A stretch of 64,000 bases of DNA from CALLPQ01 sp964392325. Lineage in GTDB: Bacteria > Pseudomonadota > Alphaproteobacteria > Caulobacterales > Parvularculaceae. A model generated the notes under the pieces. It was not told the DNA's origin. It saw only the letters and a program-made list of their open reading frames with translations, and searched no databases. Location of the stretch: the NCBI GenBank assembly GCA_964392325.1, contig CAYMPJ010000017.1:1-64000 (forward strand), in the 5' to 3' direction. Position numbers and translations under genes: made by a program. Shown here one piece after another: positions 46,880 through 56,054 of the stretch. How positions within the stretch are numbered: position 1 is the stretch's first letter; every line of letters begins with the position of its first letter.

Positions 46880-47506
46880 ATGAACACTCCGACCCACATT
46901 CTTGTTGCCTGTGCGCTTCTTACCCGGCGCGCAGTAATCAACACCCATGAAAACCCGCCCCTCCCGCAAAATGATTCCCTAGCCAATTGGCGCACGCATA
47001 ACTGGATCGTGTTTGCCGGTGCGCTTTTGCCAGATATATCCATCTATATCTTTTTTGTCTGGAGCCAGCTTTTTACCAATGCAGATTTTCAAACCATTTG
47101 GGGGGAGCTCTATTGGACAGAGCCATGGCAGACATTCAGCGCTATATCCAATTCAATTCCGCTTATAGTTGTATTGGCGCTAGCAGGATGGCGGTTCAAT
47201 AAACCTCTTTTGCTCGTGATCGCTTTAGCTATGCTTTCACACGTCGCGCTCGATTTACCCTTTCACGCGGATGATGCGCACAAGCATTTCTGGCCAATCA
47301 GCCATTTTCGTTTTCATTCTCCCTTTTCATATTGGGATAATAATCATCACTCTGGCTGGGTTTCGATTCTGGAATTATTCATTCTTATTATTGCCAGCAC
47401 CGTTTTATGGCAGCGCTTTAAAACCCGTTGGGTACGCGCAGCTATTATCATAGCTCCTCTTCTTCAGCTCGCAGGATTGCTCTATTTTTATCTCTCATCA
47501 TCATGA
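46880..47506 (+). CDS. Multi-span membrane protein related to metal-dependent (YdjM/DUF457-like) hydrolases
   Basis: 208 aa with about four or five hydrophobic segments. Conserved His/Asp sites on membrane borders (MNTPTHILVACALL start; FAGALLPDISIY; SHVALDLPFHADDAH; NNHHSGW) match the pattern of the YdjM-like DUF457 membrane family, often misnamed CobQ in Alphaproteobacteria. Function unknown. It follows the secretion genes by 78 bp on the same strand but is also found outside such loci, so its link to them is doubtful. Confidence 0.62.
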   Translation: MNTPTHILVACALLTRRAVINTHENPPLPQNDSLANWRTHNWIVFAGALLPDISIYIFFVWSQLFTNADFQTIWGELYWTEPWQTFSAISNSIPLIVVLALAGWRFNKPLLLVIALAMLSHVALDLPFHADDAHKHFWPISHFRFHSPFSYWDNNHHSGWVSILELFILIIASTVLWQRFKTRWVRAAIIIAPLLQLAGLLYFYLSSS

Positions 47507-47596
47507 GAAACCAAACCGCAAAGCAGTAAGTGGTACAGACCTATATTGATTTTTACGCCCGTCCGGTCTATAGGACCTTATGTGGTGAGAGCCACA

Positions 47597-47786
<190 letters not shown>

Positions 47787-47910
47787 GACAGAAGAAAGCA
47801 CCGAGAATCACGGTTCAAACCGGGATTGCTGTGTATATTGTTTTGAGGAACTTCAAGACTCTAGCGATAGAGCATTGAGGGTATTCAAAGCGAATTGATT
47901 TCTGTTTGCG

Positions 47911-47947
47911 CCCCGTGGTTCGAATTGTTGAACACCGGGGTTTTTTT
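47911..47947 (+). terminator. Riboswitch expression platform: terminator abutting ribD start
   Basis: CCCCGTGGTTC (47911-47921) pairs with GAACACCGGGG (47930-47940) with small bulges and an 8-nt loop. Seven T follow (47941-47947), then directly the ribD ATG at 47948. The only SD-like purine run (GGGG, 47937-47940) is in the 3' arm of the hairpin, so the same stem could end transcription and hide the ribosome site. Confidence 0.85.
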
Positions 47948-49144
47948 ATGGCCGAGAGCCAAAAAACAATTGATGAAACCATGATGGGCCGCGCTCTTGA
48001 GCTTGCGGCGCGTGCAAAAGGCTACACATCGACCAATCCGATGGTTGGCTGTGTAATCACCCGGAACAACCAGATCATTGGCGAGGGATGGCATAAGGGG
48101 ACGGGATTTGATCCTGTCCAAGGGCGACACCATGCCGAAGTTAATGCATTGGAAGATGCCAAAGCCAAGGGCGCAGACATTAAAGGCGCAACCGCCTATG
48201 TAACCCTCGAACCGTGCAATCACACCGGCGCAACGCCCCCTTGCGCGAAGGCTTTGTATGATTGCGGTATTAAGAGGGTCGTTTATGCAATGGCAGACCC
48301 CAACAAACTTGCTGCAGGCGGCGCGGACAGTTTGCGCAGCCAAGGCGTTCGCGCCGAGCAAGGGCCGCTCTTATCCCAAGCAAAATTATTGAACAAAGCG
48401 TGGCTTCACCGGATAAAAACCGGCGCGCCCTTTGTAACCGCAAAATTTGCCGCAAGCCTCGATGGCAAAATCGCAACCGCTTGCGGCGATAGCAAATGGA
48501 TCACCGGACCAGCGGCACGCCGGCGCGCCCATGAATTGCGCCATGCCTGTGATGCAATTTTAGTGGGTGCAGGAACAATTATCGCTGATAACCCGTCCCT
48601 GACGGTGCGCGACATTGAAAATCCCTCCAACCCTTTGCGCATTGTCCTCGATAGTAAAGCGCGCACTAACCCGCTTGCCAAAACCTTCTCCACCGAGCAA
48701 TCGGGCGGGAGCTTGCTGGTTACAACCGCGGGGGGCGATCCCAATCGCCTTAAAGCCTTTACTCAGCAAGGCATTGAAACACTTATACTGCCAACGGATG
48801 AAACAGGGCGCATCAATCTTGATGCTTTGCTAAAAAATCTTGGCGAGCGCGGTCTCAACCATCTGATGGTCGAGGGAGGAAGCGAGATATTGGGTTCTTT
48901 CTTTGATGGCAATCACGTCAACGAGGTTTGGGGCTTTATCGCACCCGTACTTATAGGGGGCGCGGGGAAAACCCCTATTAGCGGGCAAGGCGCGCAATCC
49001 ATGCAGGATGCTTTGCGTTTAAAACACATCCATACCGAACTATGCGACCAGGATATTTTAATGCGCGCATTCATACCCGGAGATTTCATCAATGATTTAC
49101 TGGGTATAGACGAGGAGGCAGACCAATGTTTACAGGTCTCATAG
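47948..49144 (+). CDS. ribD: Bifunctional riboflavin deaminase/reductase RibD
   Basis: 398 aa. Two early steps of riboflavin synthesis. The N-terminal cytidine-deaminase-type domain has HAEVNAL (zinc His and catalytic Glu near 60) and PCNHTGATPPC (zinc Cys pair). The C-terminal reductase domain has KFAASLDGKIAT and DAILVGAGTIIADNPSLTVR, then MVEGGSEILGSF. The start is set at ATG 47948, after the riboswitch U-tract; an in-frame start at 47906 lies inside the terminator. Overlaps ribE by 19 bp. Confidence 0.95.
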   Translation: MAESQKTIDETMMGRALELAARAKGYTSTNPMVGCVITRNNQIIGEGWHKGTGFDPVQGRHHAEVNALEDAKAKGADIKGATAYVTLEPCNHTGATPPCAKALYDCGIKRVVYAMADPNKLAAGGADSLRSQGVRAEQGPLLSQAKLLNKAWLHRIKTGAPFVTAKFAASLDGKIATACGDSKWITGPAARRRAHELRHACDAILVGAGTIIADNPSLTVRDIENPSNPLRIVLDSKARTNPLAKTFSTEQSGGSLLVTTAGGDPNRLKAFTQQGIETLILPTDETGRINLDALLKNLGERGLNHLMVEGGSEILGSFFDGNHVNEVWGFIAPVLIGGAGKTPISGQGAQSMQDALRLKHIHTELCDQDILMRAFIPGDFINDLLGIDEEADQCLQVS

Positions 49145-49794
49145 AAGAAATTGGCTCCATCGCCCATGTTAAGAAAAGCGATAACAGCTTTGATTTAACC
49201 ATTCATGCCAAAACCATTTTGGAGGGCGCAATACTTGGCGATTCAATTGCTGTGAACGGGGTTTGCCTAACCATTACGCATTTTACAAATGATCAGTTTA
49301 CGGTGGGCCTTGCGCCCGAAACCAGAAACCGTACAAATCTGGGCGCGCTTAAAGCGGGTGACCGCGTTAATCTCGAACGCGCAGTGACCCCGACAACACG
49401 CCTTGGCGGCCACTTCGTTCAAGGGCATGTGGATACAATCGGGACCATAAAGAATATCACCCCCGATGAAGATGCGCTCTGGATTACGGTCCAGACGAGC
49501 CCTGAGCTAATGCGCTATATTGTGACCAAGGGCTATATTACCATTGATGGCACATCGCTCACCATTGTCGATACAGGTCCGGACTGGTTCAACATTACCC
49601 TCATCGCCTATTCCCAAAGCAAGGTAATTTTAAGCGAGAAAAAAATTGGCGATAGCGTCAATCTGGAAGTTGATATTCTGGCAAAATATGTGGAGCGCAT
49701 TACCACAGCCCAAAACCAGAACAAACCCGCCTCACCTCTCACCCGAGAATTTTTATCCGATAATGGATTTTTTCCGCAAGGAGCTTCATCATGA
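49126..49794 (+). CDS. ribE: Riboflavin synthase, alpha subunit
   Basis: 222 aa. Dismutates two lumazine molecules to riboflavin. It has the tandem lumazine-binding domains: MFTGLIEEIGSI at the start and SIAVNGVCLTITHFT in domain 1, GGHFVQGHVDTIG linking to domain 2, and a repeat ITIDGTSLTIVD. Slightly longer than average at the C-terminus. Overlaps ribB by 4 bp (ATGA). Confidence 0.96.
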   Translation: MFTGLIEEIGSIAHVKKSDNSFDLTIHAKTILEGAILGDSIAVNGVCLTITHFTNDQFTVGLAPETRNRTNLGALKAGDRVNLERAVTPTTRLGGHFVQGHVDTIGTIKNITPDEDALWITVQTSPELMRYIVTKGYITIDGTSLTIVDTGPDWFNITLIAYSQSKVILSEKKIGDSVNLEVDILAKYVERITTAQNQNKPASPLTREFLSDNGFFPQGASS

Positions 49795-50459
49795 AACTTA
49801 CCCCATCCAACTCAGCAATCGTCAGTGTACCAGAAGCCATTGCCGCATTTAAGGCAGGTGAAATCGTTATTATTGTTGACGATGAAAACAGGGAAAATGA
49901 AGGGGATTTGGCCATTGCCGGTGAATTTATCACCCCTGAAGCGGTAAACTTTTTTGCCCGAGAGGGACGCGGCCTTATCTGTTTATCGATGATGCCTGAA
50001 CTGGTCGACAAATTCGATCTTCCCTTAATGGTCCCCCAAGAAGAAAATGGCTCGGGTTTTGGAACGCCTTTTACTGTATCGGTTGAAGCCGCTGAAGGGG
50101 TGACAACGGGGATTTCAGCCCATGACCGCGCCCATACAATGCGCACACTGATTGATCCAAAAGCAACACGGGCAGATATTGTCATGCCCGGTCATGTTTT
50201 TCCTTTGCGCGCACGGGCAAATGGTGTTCTCGATCGCGACGGACAAACCGAAGCAAGCGCTGATCTGGCCCGCCTTGCGGATTTAACGCCGGCGGCAATG
50301 ATATGCGAAGTCATGAATGATGACGGGACGATGGCCCGCCTGCCCGATCTAGAAGTTTTTGCTGCAAAACACGGGCTAAAGATTATTTCGGTCAAAGCCC
50401 TGATTGATTATCGCCGCGCGGCTGAACTGGATAATTCTGGAATGAAAAGAGCTGTCTAA
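49791..50459 (+). CDS. ribB: 3,4-dihydroxy-2-butanone 4-phosphate synthase
   Basis: 222 aa. Converts ribulose 5-phosphate to the four-carbon unit of riboflavin. Motifs: VDDENRENEGDL near 25-36, PEAVNFFAREGRGLICL, TGISAHDRAHTMR, and MPGHVFPLRARANGVLDRDGQTEAS-type region. It is the monofunctional form: there is no GTP cyclohydrolase II domain after residue 222. Coupled to ribE. Confidence 0.96.
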   Translation: MKLTPSNSAIVSVPEAIAAFKAGEIVIIVDDENRENEGDLAIAGEFITPEAVNFFAREGRGLICLSMMPELVDKFDLPLMVPQEENGSGFGTPFTVSVEAAEGVTTGISAHDRAHTMRTLIDPKATRADIVMPGHVFPLRARANGVLDRDGQTEASADLARLADLTPAAMICEVMNDDGTMARLPDLEVFAAKHGLKIISVKALIDYRRAAELDNSGMKRAV

Positions 50460-50504
50460 AGACAATCTCGGTTATTTTTTACAACAAATGGAAATAGTAA
50501 AGTA

Positions 50505-50978
50505 ATGAACAATTTAGTTGAAGGCGCCCTGAGCGCTAACGGGCTTAAACTGTGTATCATAGCCACCCGCTGGAATGAATTTATTGTCGATAAACTCACC
50601 CAAGGCGCAATGAGCGCAGCGCGGCGCCACGGGGCGCAAGACAATAATATTGATCTTGTTATGGTACCGGGCGCTTATGAAATTCCATTTGCCGCTCGAA
50701 AACTGGCTGCAACAAACAGATATGATGCAATCGTCACTCTGGGTTGCGTCATTCGCGGTGCCACGCCGCACTTTGATTTCGTAGCCGGGGAAGCGGCCAA
50801 AGGTATTTCCGCCGTTGCCCATGAGACAGGAATTCCCGTGTCCTTTGGTGTTCTTACAACGGACACTATCGAGCAGGCAATTGAACGTGCTGGCACGAAG
50901 GCTGGCAATAAAGGGGAAGAAGCCATGATGGTTGCAATAGAAATGGCAAATTTAAGCCGTAAAATCGAGGAGCTTTAA
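50505..50978 (+). CDS. ribH: 6,7-dimethyl-8-ribityllumazine synthase
   Basis: 157 aa. Condenses the RibB product with the pyrimidine from RibD to lumazine. IIATRWNEFIVDKLTQGA at the N-terminus, VPGAYEIPFAA near 51-61, TLGCVIRGATPHFDFV (catalytic His) near 79-94, and PVSFGVLTTDTIEQAIERAG. It follows ribB by 45 bp and sits 1 bp before folE. Confidence 0.96.
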   Translation: MNNLVEGALSANGLKLCIIATRWNEFIVDKLTQGAMSAARRHGAQDNNIDLVMVPGAYEIPFAARKLAATNRYDAIVTLGCVIRGATPHFDFVAGEAAKGISAVAHETGIPVSFGVLTTDTIEQAIERAGTKAGNKGEEAMMVAIEMANLSRKIEEL

Positions 50979-50979
50979 A

Positions 50980-51579
50980 ATGGCTATCAAAGCGCTCAAT
51001 GATTTTCCCGCTAAAGCAAATCGCCAAGAAGCAGAAGAGGCTGTTCGCACCCTGCTTTCATATTTCGGCGAAGACCCCTCGCGCGAGGGGTTGCTTGATA
51101 CGCCGCGCCGTTTTGTTGATGCCTATGAAGAATTTCTCGAAGGCTATGGTCAAGACCCTATCGCTATTCTATCGCGAACCTTCGAAGAAGTAGAAGGCTA
51201 TGACGATATCGTCCTGATGAAGAATATTCGCTTTGAAAGTCATTGCGAACATCATATTCAACCCATGATCGGTACAGCCCATGTTGCCTATCTTCCCGCC
51301 GGTAAGGTGGTTGGTATTTCCAAACTGGCACGCACAGTCGAGGTTTATGCTCGCCGCTTGCAAAGTCAGGAAATTCTGACCAATCAAATTGCAGATGCAA
51401 TTGAAACGGCCCTCGCCCCGCGCGGTGTCGCCGTGTTAATCGAAGCCGAACATCAGTGCATCACCACACGCGGTATCCATAAACATGAAGTTTCATGCGT
51501 TACCCGCGCCTTTACGGGGGCATTCAAAGAAGATGCAAATATGGAAGCACGATTTTTTCGATTGGTTGGCGATAGCTGA
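50980..51579 (+). CDS. folE: GTP cyclohydrolase I
   Basis: 199 aa. Opens GTP to dihydroneopterin triphosphate for folate. Zinc site Cys/His in ESHCEHHIQPMIG and Cys in AEHQCITTRGI, followed by SVVTRA-type SCVTRAFTG. It is FolE (type I, folate), not the riboflavin enzyme RibA. The gene follows ribH by 1 bp, so it sits in the riboflavin operon and under the same FMN control. RibA must be encoded elsewhere. Confidence 0.95.
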   Translation: MAIKALNDFPAKANRQEAEEAVRTLLSYFGEDPSREGLLDTPRRFVDAYEEFLEGYGQDPIAILSRTFEEVEGYDDIVLMKNIRFESHCEHHIQPMIGTAHVAYLPAGKVVGISKLARTVEVYARRLQSQEILTNQIADAIETALAPRGVAVLIEAEHQCITTRGIHKHEVSCVTRAFTGAFKEDANMEARFFRLVGDS

Positions 51580-51626
51580 ATTTAAAAGTGGATTGACCCA
51601 ATTTTTAAACTCAAAAAGATATGTTG

Positions 51627-52808
51627 CTAAATGGGTGCCTTACAATGCACCCCGCCATGGAGCGCGTGCGGGGCTCTTGTGGTTTTGGGGAAACTAAGGG
51701 GAAGCTTTTTCAAACTTCTAACGGCGAGATAGGCAAAACACTCCGCCTCAAGATCATCGCCTCTCCAACCAACATCCTCAGCCATAAGCACTTTGGCCGA
51801 AACCGCCTTTGAGAGCGCTTCCATCATTGCCGCATTATGGCGCCCACCGCCACAAACAATCCATTCGCCAACGGGCTCGGGTAGATATTGTTCACTCGCT
51901 CGAACACAGGCCGCCGAAAATGCGGTCAGGGTTGCCGCCCCATCATCAACATTCAACTCTAATACCGGGTCCAGTTTGAAATCATACCGGTCGAGAGATT
52001 TTGGAGGTTTGCGCCGCATATAGGGAAGCAATAACATCATGCGCAAAATCTCGGTGTGTACCTTGCCCTTTCGAGCTGTGGCACCGCCCTTATCCATCGC
52101 TTCTCCGGTTTTAAGGGCCATCCATTCATCGACCAGCCCGTTACCCGGCCCACAATCGAAAGCAACCAAACCGCTATTACTGCCATCTTTGGGCACGAAA
52201 GTAATATTACCGACACCGCCCAGATTAAGAACGCCAACCGCATGATCGCGATCAAGCTTGCGCACCAAAGCAGCATGATAAACCGGTGCCAGCGGCGCGC
52301 CCTCGCCGCCCATCATAATATCGGCGGCGCGAAAATTATTGACCACATCAATCCCGAGTTCATTGGCAAGGCTCTGCCCATCGCCAATTTGCCATGTCCG
52401 CCCCTGATCCTCCAAAGAGATAATCGGCGGCTTTGAAGGGCGGTGCAGAATGGTCTGACCATGAAATCCGATGACATCAATCTGGTCTCGGCGCAGACCA
52501 TTTGCCTCCATTAAACTCTCAACGGCCTCGATATGAATCTGGGTCACCTCGCCCGTTGCCTTACCAATATCGGTCGCGCCGTCCCGCCCTTCCAGAGCAG
52601 CTTTGATCGCCCGATTTATCCAAGCTTTTAGCTCCGGCGAGTAGGGTTTATGAAGCGTAGGACCGAAAGCCAAAATATCCCGGCCATCAGTACGCACGAG
52701 CGCTGCGTCTACGCCGTCAAGGGATGTACCGCTCATAAGGCCTATAGCGGTGAGAACCCTGTCCTCATTTACACTTTCTTCAGGAACCGATTGTGCGGTA
52801 TTGATCAC
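51627..52808 (-). CDS. anmK: Anhydro-N-acetylmuramic acid kinase
   Basis: 393 aa. Phosphorylates and opens 1,6-anhydro-MurNAc during peptidoglycan recycling. ATP-binding GLMSGTSLDGVDAALV near 22-37, DVIGFHGQTILHRP near 110-123, LNLGGVGNITFV near 195-206, FDCGPGNGLVDEW near 218-230, and CGGGRHN near 320. The C-terminus (about 15 residues) is longer than usual. Convergent with folE and divergent from tyrS. Confidence 0.95.
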   Translation of the reverse strand: MINTAQSVPEESVNEDRVLTAIGLMSGTSLDGVDAALVRTDGRDILAFGPTLHKPYSPELKAWINRAIKAALEGRDGATDIGKATGEVTQIHIEAVESLMEANGLRRDQIDVIGFHGQTILHRPSKPPIISLEDQGRTWQIGDGQSLANELGIDVVNNFRAADIMMGGEGAPLAPVYHAALVRKLDRDHAVGVLNLGGVGNITFVPKDGSNSGLVAFDCGPGNGLVDEWMALKTGEAMDKGGATARKGKVHTEILRMMLLLPYMRRKPPKSLDRYDFKLDPVLELNVDDGAATLTAFSAACVRASEQYLPEPVGEWIVCGGGRHNAAMMEALSKAVSAKVLMAEDVGWRGDDLEAECFAYLAVRSLKKLPLSFPKTTRAPHALHGGVHCKAPI

Positions 52809-52939
52809 TGTTTTAACCTGCTTTTTGTCGTTTTCACGAACCGCCTACCGTATTTATCCAGGCTAGACTGTTGGAAAAGGCTTAGCACCATGCTAGCCCA
52901 TATCTCCCATTATTAATCACTTAAAATCCTTCCAAATAT

Positions 52940-54202
52940 ATGACACAGTCCGTAAATAAATCCTGTAAATCTGAATTTTTACATATCCTCACCGAGCGCG
53001 GATTTATCCACCAATGCACAAATCTGGAGGCTCTGGACGAAAAAGCCTCTAAGGAAAAGTTAACGGCCTATATCGGCTTCGATGCAACCGCCAAAAGCCT
53101 GCATGTGGGAAGCCTGATACAGATTATGATGCTTTACTGGTTTGAGCAAACAGGCCATCGCCCGATTGCCCTAATGGGCGGGGGAACCACAAAAGTAGGC
53201 GATCCTTCCTTCAAAGATACCCAGCGCAAATTACTGAGCGATGATGATATTGCCGAAAATATAGCCGCTATTCGCGGGGTCTTTTCCAAATTTCTGGACC
53301 TTGATCGCAAAGACGGCGCGATCATGACCGATAATGCGATATGGCTGGACAAGCTCTCTTATGTCGATTTTCTTCGTGAGTATGGTGTTCATTTTACAAT
53401 CAACCGCATGCTGACATTTGACAGTGTTAAATTGCGCTTGGACCGGGAGAGCCCCTTAAGCTTTCTCGAGTTTAATTACATGCTTATGCAGGCCTATGAT
53501 TTTCACGAACTCTATCATCGCCATAATTGTTTGCTGCAAATGGGTGGTTCGGATCAATGGGGCAATATCATCAATGGCGTGGAATTATGTCGGCGCAAAG
53601 ATGGGGCTGAAGTTTTTGGGTTGACCACACCCTTGCTCACGACTTCATCGGGCAAAAAGATGGGCAAGACCGAACAGGGGGCTGTCTGGTTGAACGAGGA
53701 TATGTTTAGCGCCTATGATTATTGGCAATATTGGCGCAATACCGAGGACGCCGATGTTGCGACAATGCTAGCCCGTTTTACAACCTTGCCGATGGATGAG
53801 GTCAACCGTCTGGGCGCTCTTGAAGGCGCGGAAATTAACGAGGCAAAGAAAATTCTCGCGACCGAGGCAACAACCATGCTCCATGGGCGAGCGGCCGCCA
53901 TAAACGCAGCGCAAACTGCCCAGCAGACATTTGTGTCCGGGGCAAGCGGGACAGACTTACCCTCCCTGACCGTCAAAAAGACCGACCTAGCAAGCGGACT
54001 ACCCATACTTGATGCTTTCCTGGATACCGGCCTTTGCGCCTCTAAAGGCGAAGCGCGCCGTCATATCAAAGCCGGGGCCTTAAAAATCAATAATCTGGCC
54101 GTCTCGCAGGAACGCCCCCTCAGCGTGGAAGATCTCGATAATGGGCAGATAAAACTCTCTATTGGTAAGAAAAAACACGCCCTCATCCTTATTCAGGACT
54201 AG
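52940..54202 (+). CDS. tyrS: Tyrosyl-tRNA synthetase
   Basis: 420 aa. Class I synthetase. HIGH as HVGSL near 54-58, tyrosine-binding QMGGSDQWGNI near 200, and KMSKS as KMGKTEQG near 236. C-terminal S4 RNA-binding domain (CASKGEARRHIKAGALKINN near 363-382). Complete, normal length. Confidence 0.97.
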   Translation: MTQSVNKSCKSEFLHILTERGFIHQCTNLEALDEKASKEKLTAYIGFDATAKSLHVGSLIQIMMLYWFEQTGHRPIALMGGGTTKVGDPSFKDTQRKLLSDDDIAENIAAIRGVFSKFLDLDRKDGAIMTDNAIWLDKLSYVDFLREYGVHFTINRMLTFDSVKLRLDRESPLSFLEFNYMLMQAYDFHELYHRHNCLLQMGGSDQWGNIINGVELCRRKDGAEVFGLTTPLLTTSSGKKMGKTEQGAVWLNEDMFSAYDYWQYWRNTEDADVATMLARFTTLPMDEVNRLGALEGAEINEAKKILATEATTMLHGRAAAINAAQTAQQTFVSGASGTDLPSLTVKKTDLASGLPILDAFLDTGLCASKGEARRHIKAGALKINNLAVSQERPLSVEDLDNGQIKLSIGKKKHALILIQD

Positions 54203-54863
54203 AATTGGCATATTTGCCGTTAGCGTGGGCAAATCGGCTGACCAAGAGAATGGTTGGCTCGAAGCCAGAAACGAAAACCTTGATATTGCATCAAGCCCGC
54301 GCAATCAGACGTCTGATCGATAGGTTTTTATCGAAGGCGCAGCAATTTCAATTGGGCGTTGCGGGCTAAGGAATGATAATATAGCTTCGTTTGGGCGCTG
54401 GACGATCCATAACAGCATAAAATGCACAATAATTTCAATATATTAGCATTTCTCAACTCATCCAGCTCTCAGCAAAAACATCCTTAATTCAGCCTTGAGT
54501 TCGCGCTTAAAATTTAATAAGATTTCCACTTAATTTCTCAGTCTAAGTGATGACAAAACCATGGGGCGATGATATAGCCTTAAGTTCTATTGGAATTGCA
54601 GGTTCAATATCAGCTAGAATTCGAATATTAGCTAGATTTTGTGCACCTTATAAATCCGTGAGCTTATAGCTTTTTATCATTATTGCTTCGTTGAACTTAG
54701 CAGCAAGATTTTGAGGTTGTACGACAAACAGATGGTATCAATCTGTAAATACAGAGTGACCGATTTAATAGGGCTTTCGGCAAAAAATCCAAACGATCAA
54801 GCATATCGCATTATTTAGGCAACCATTACACATATTTAGAGTCGCCAAAGAAGGTAGTTAAGA
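54203..54863. other. Intergenic region before the inositol cluster
   Basis: 661 bp, A/T-rich. A 7-bp stem ATTTGCC / GGCAAAT (54212-54218 and 54228-54234) after tyrS lacks a T-tract, so it is a poor terminator. A direct repeat containing AGCTAGA occurs at about 54617 and 54634. No ORF, tRNA or recognisable RNA was seen. The length suggests a promoter and regulatory region for the inositol genes. Confidence 0.4.
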
Positions 54864-56018
54864 ATGGTAAATACGGAAGATAAAAAAATAAATGTCGCGC
54901 TCGTAGGCGTTGGTAATTGCTCCAGTTCTCTTGTTCAGGGTATTTACTACTACCGCGATTCAAACACTGCCGACCCAGCTGGCCTGATGCACGAATCACT
55001 TGCCGGCTATCGCTGCAATGACATTAATATTGTTGCCGCCTTTGACATAGATCAAAGAAAAGTGGGCAAAGACGTCTCTGAGGCCATTTTTGCAGCTCCC
55101 AATTGTACTGAAACATTTTACGCCGATGTCCCCAAAACCGGTATTCAGGTTCAGATGGGCCGTATTCTTGATGGGTATTCCGACCATATGGAAGGCTACC
55201 CCGATGAGCGCCGCTTTATGCCTCACGCGGCCAGCGAACCAAACAAAGCTGAAATTGTCGAAATTCTTAGAGACTCAAAAGCTGATGTCCTTATGAATTA
55301 CCTTCCGGTTGGCAGCCAGAAGGCAACTGAATTTTACGCCGAATGCGCTCTGGAAGCGGGCGTTGCATTTGTCAACAATATCCCCGTCTTTATCGCAAGT
55401 GACCCGGTTTGGGAGCGTCGCTTTCAGCAGGCAGGCGTCCCGATCATCGGGGACGATATCAAAGCCCAGGTTGGTGCAACAATTGTGCACCGGGTTCTTA
55501 CCGATTTATTCAAAAAACGCGGTGTTCCGGTAGATCGCACTTATCAGCTCAATACTGGTGGTAATACTGATTTTCTTAATATGAAAAATCAGATGCGCCT
55601 TGAGTCTAAAAAAGAATCCAAAACCGAAGCTGTGCAAGCGGTTACAGCGAAACGGATTGAAGATGAAAACATTCATGTCGGCCCGAGTGACTATGTGCCA
55701 TGGCAAAATGATAATAAAATCTGCTTCATCCGCATGGAAGGCCGTCTTTTTGGCGATGTCCCCATGAACTTGGAACTCAGACTTTCTGTTGAAGATTCTC
55801 CAAACTCTGCAGGTGTTGCAATCGACATGATCCGCTGTGCAAAACTTGCCCTTGATCGCGGTATTGCCGGGGCGGTTGCTGCCCCCTCTTCTTTCTTTTG
55901 CAAGCATCCTCCTATTCAATACACAGACGAAGTCGCTCACCAGTTAACTGAGGCTTTCATCGCAGATGATAATGTAGAGGTGATACCAACGCCCTTAAAA
56001 AGCGTTAGAGCCAAATAA
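54864..56018 (+). CDS. Inositol-3-phosphate synthase
   Basis: 384 aa. Converts glucose 6-phosphate to 1D-myo-inositol 3-phosphate with bound NAD. It is of the compact bacterial/archaeal type: NVALVGVGNCSSSLVQGIYY (NAD-binding G-x-G-N-C-x-S-S), DINIVAAFDIDQRKVGKD, LMNYLPVGSQKATEFYAECA, and the active-site stretch GDDIKAQVGATIVHRVL then YQLNTGGNTDFLNM. GAAGG RBS. First gene of the inositol cluster. Confidence 0.94.
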   Translation: MVNTEDKKINVALVGVGNCSSSLVQGIYYYRDSNTADPAGLMHESLAGYRCNDINIVAAFDIDQRKVGKDVSEAIFAAPNCTETFYADVPKTGIQVQMGRILDGYSDHMEGYPDERRFMPHAASEPNKAEIVEILRDSKADVLMNYLPVGSQKATEFYAECALEAGVAFVNNIPVFIASDPVWERRFQQAGVPIIGDDIKAQVGATIVHRVLTDLFKKRGVPVDRTYQLNTGGNTDFLNMKNQMRLESKKESKTEAVQAVTAKRIEDENIHVGPSDYVPWQNDNKICFIRMEGRLFGDVPMNLELRLSVEDSPNSAGVAIDMIRCAKLALDRGIAGAVAAPSSFFCKHPPIQYTDEVAHQLTEAFIADDNVEVIPTPLKSVRAK

Positions 56019-56054
56019 TATAATTTGAATTGATTCCATTATCGGGCCGGATTA

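Noticed and set aside
46880..47506. Fifth component of the secretion locus.
   Set aside because: The 78-bp gap, different family and its general occurrence in Alphaproteobacteria argue against a specific link.
54203..54863. tRNA or small RNA in the long gaps (also 17240-17604 and 608-1314).
   Set aside because: No cloverleaf, T-loop (GGTTCGAATCC-like) or strong terminator pattern could be found by eye.
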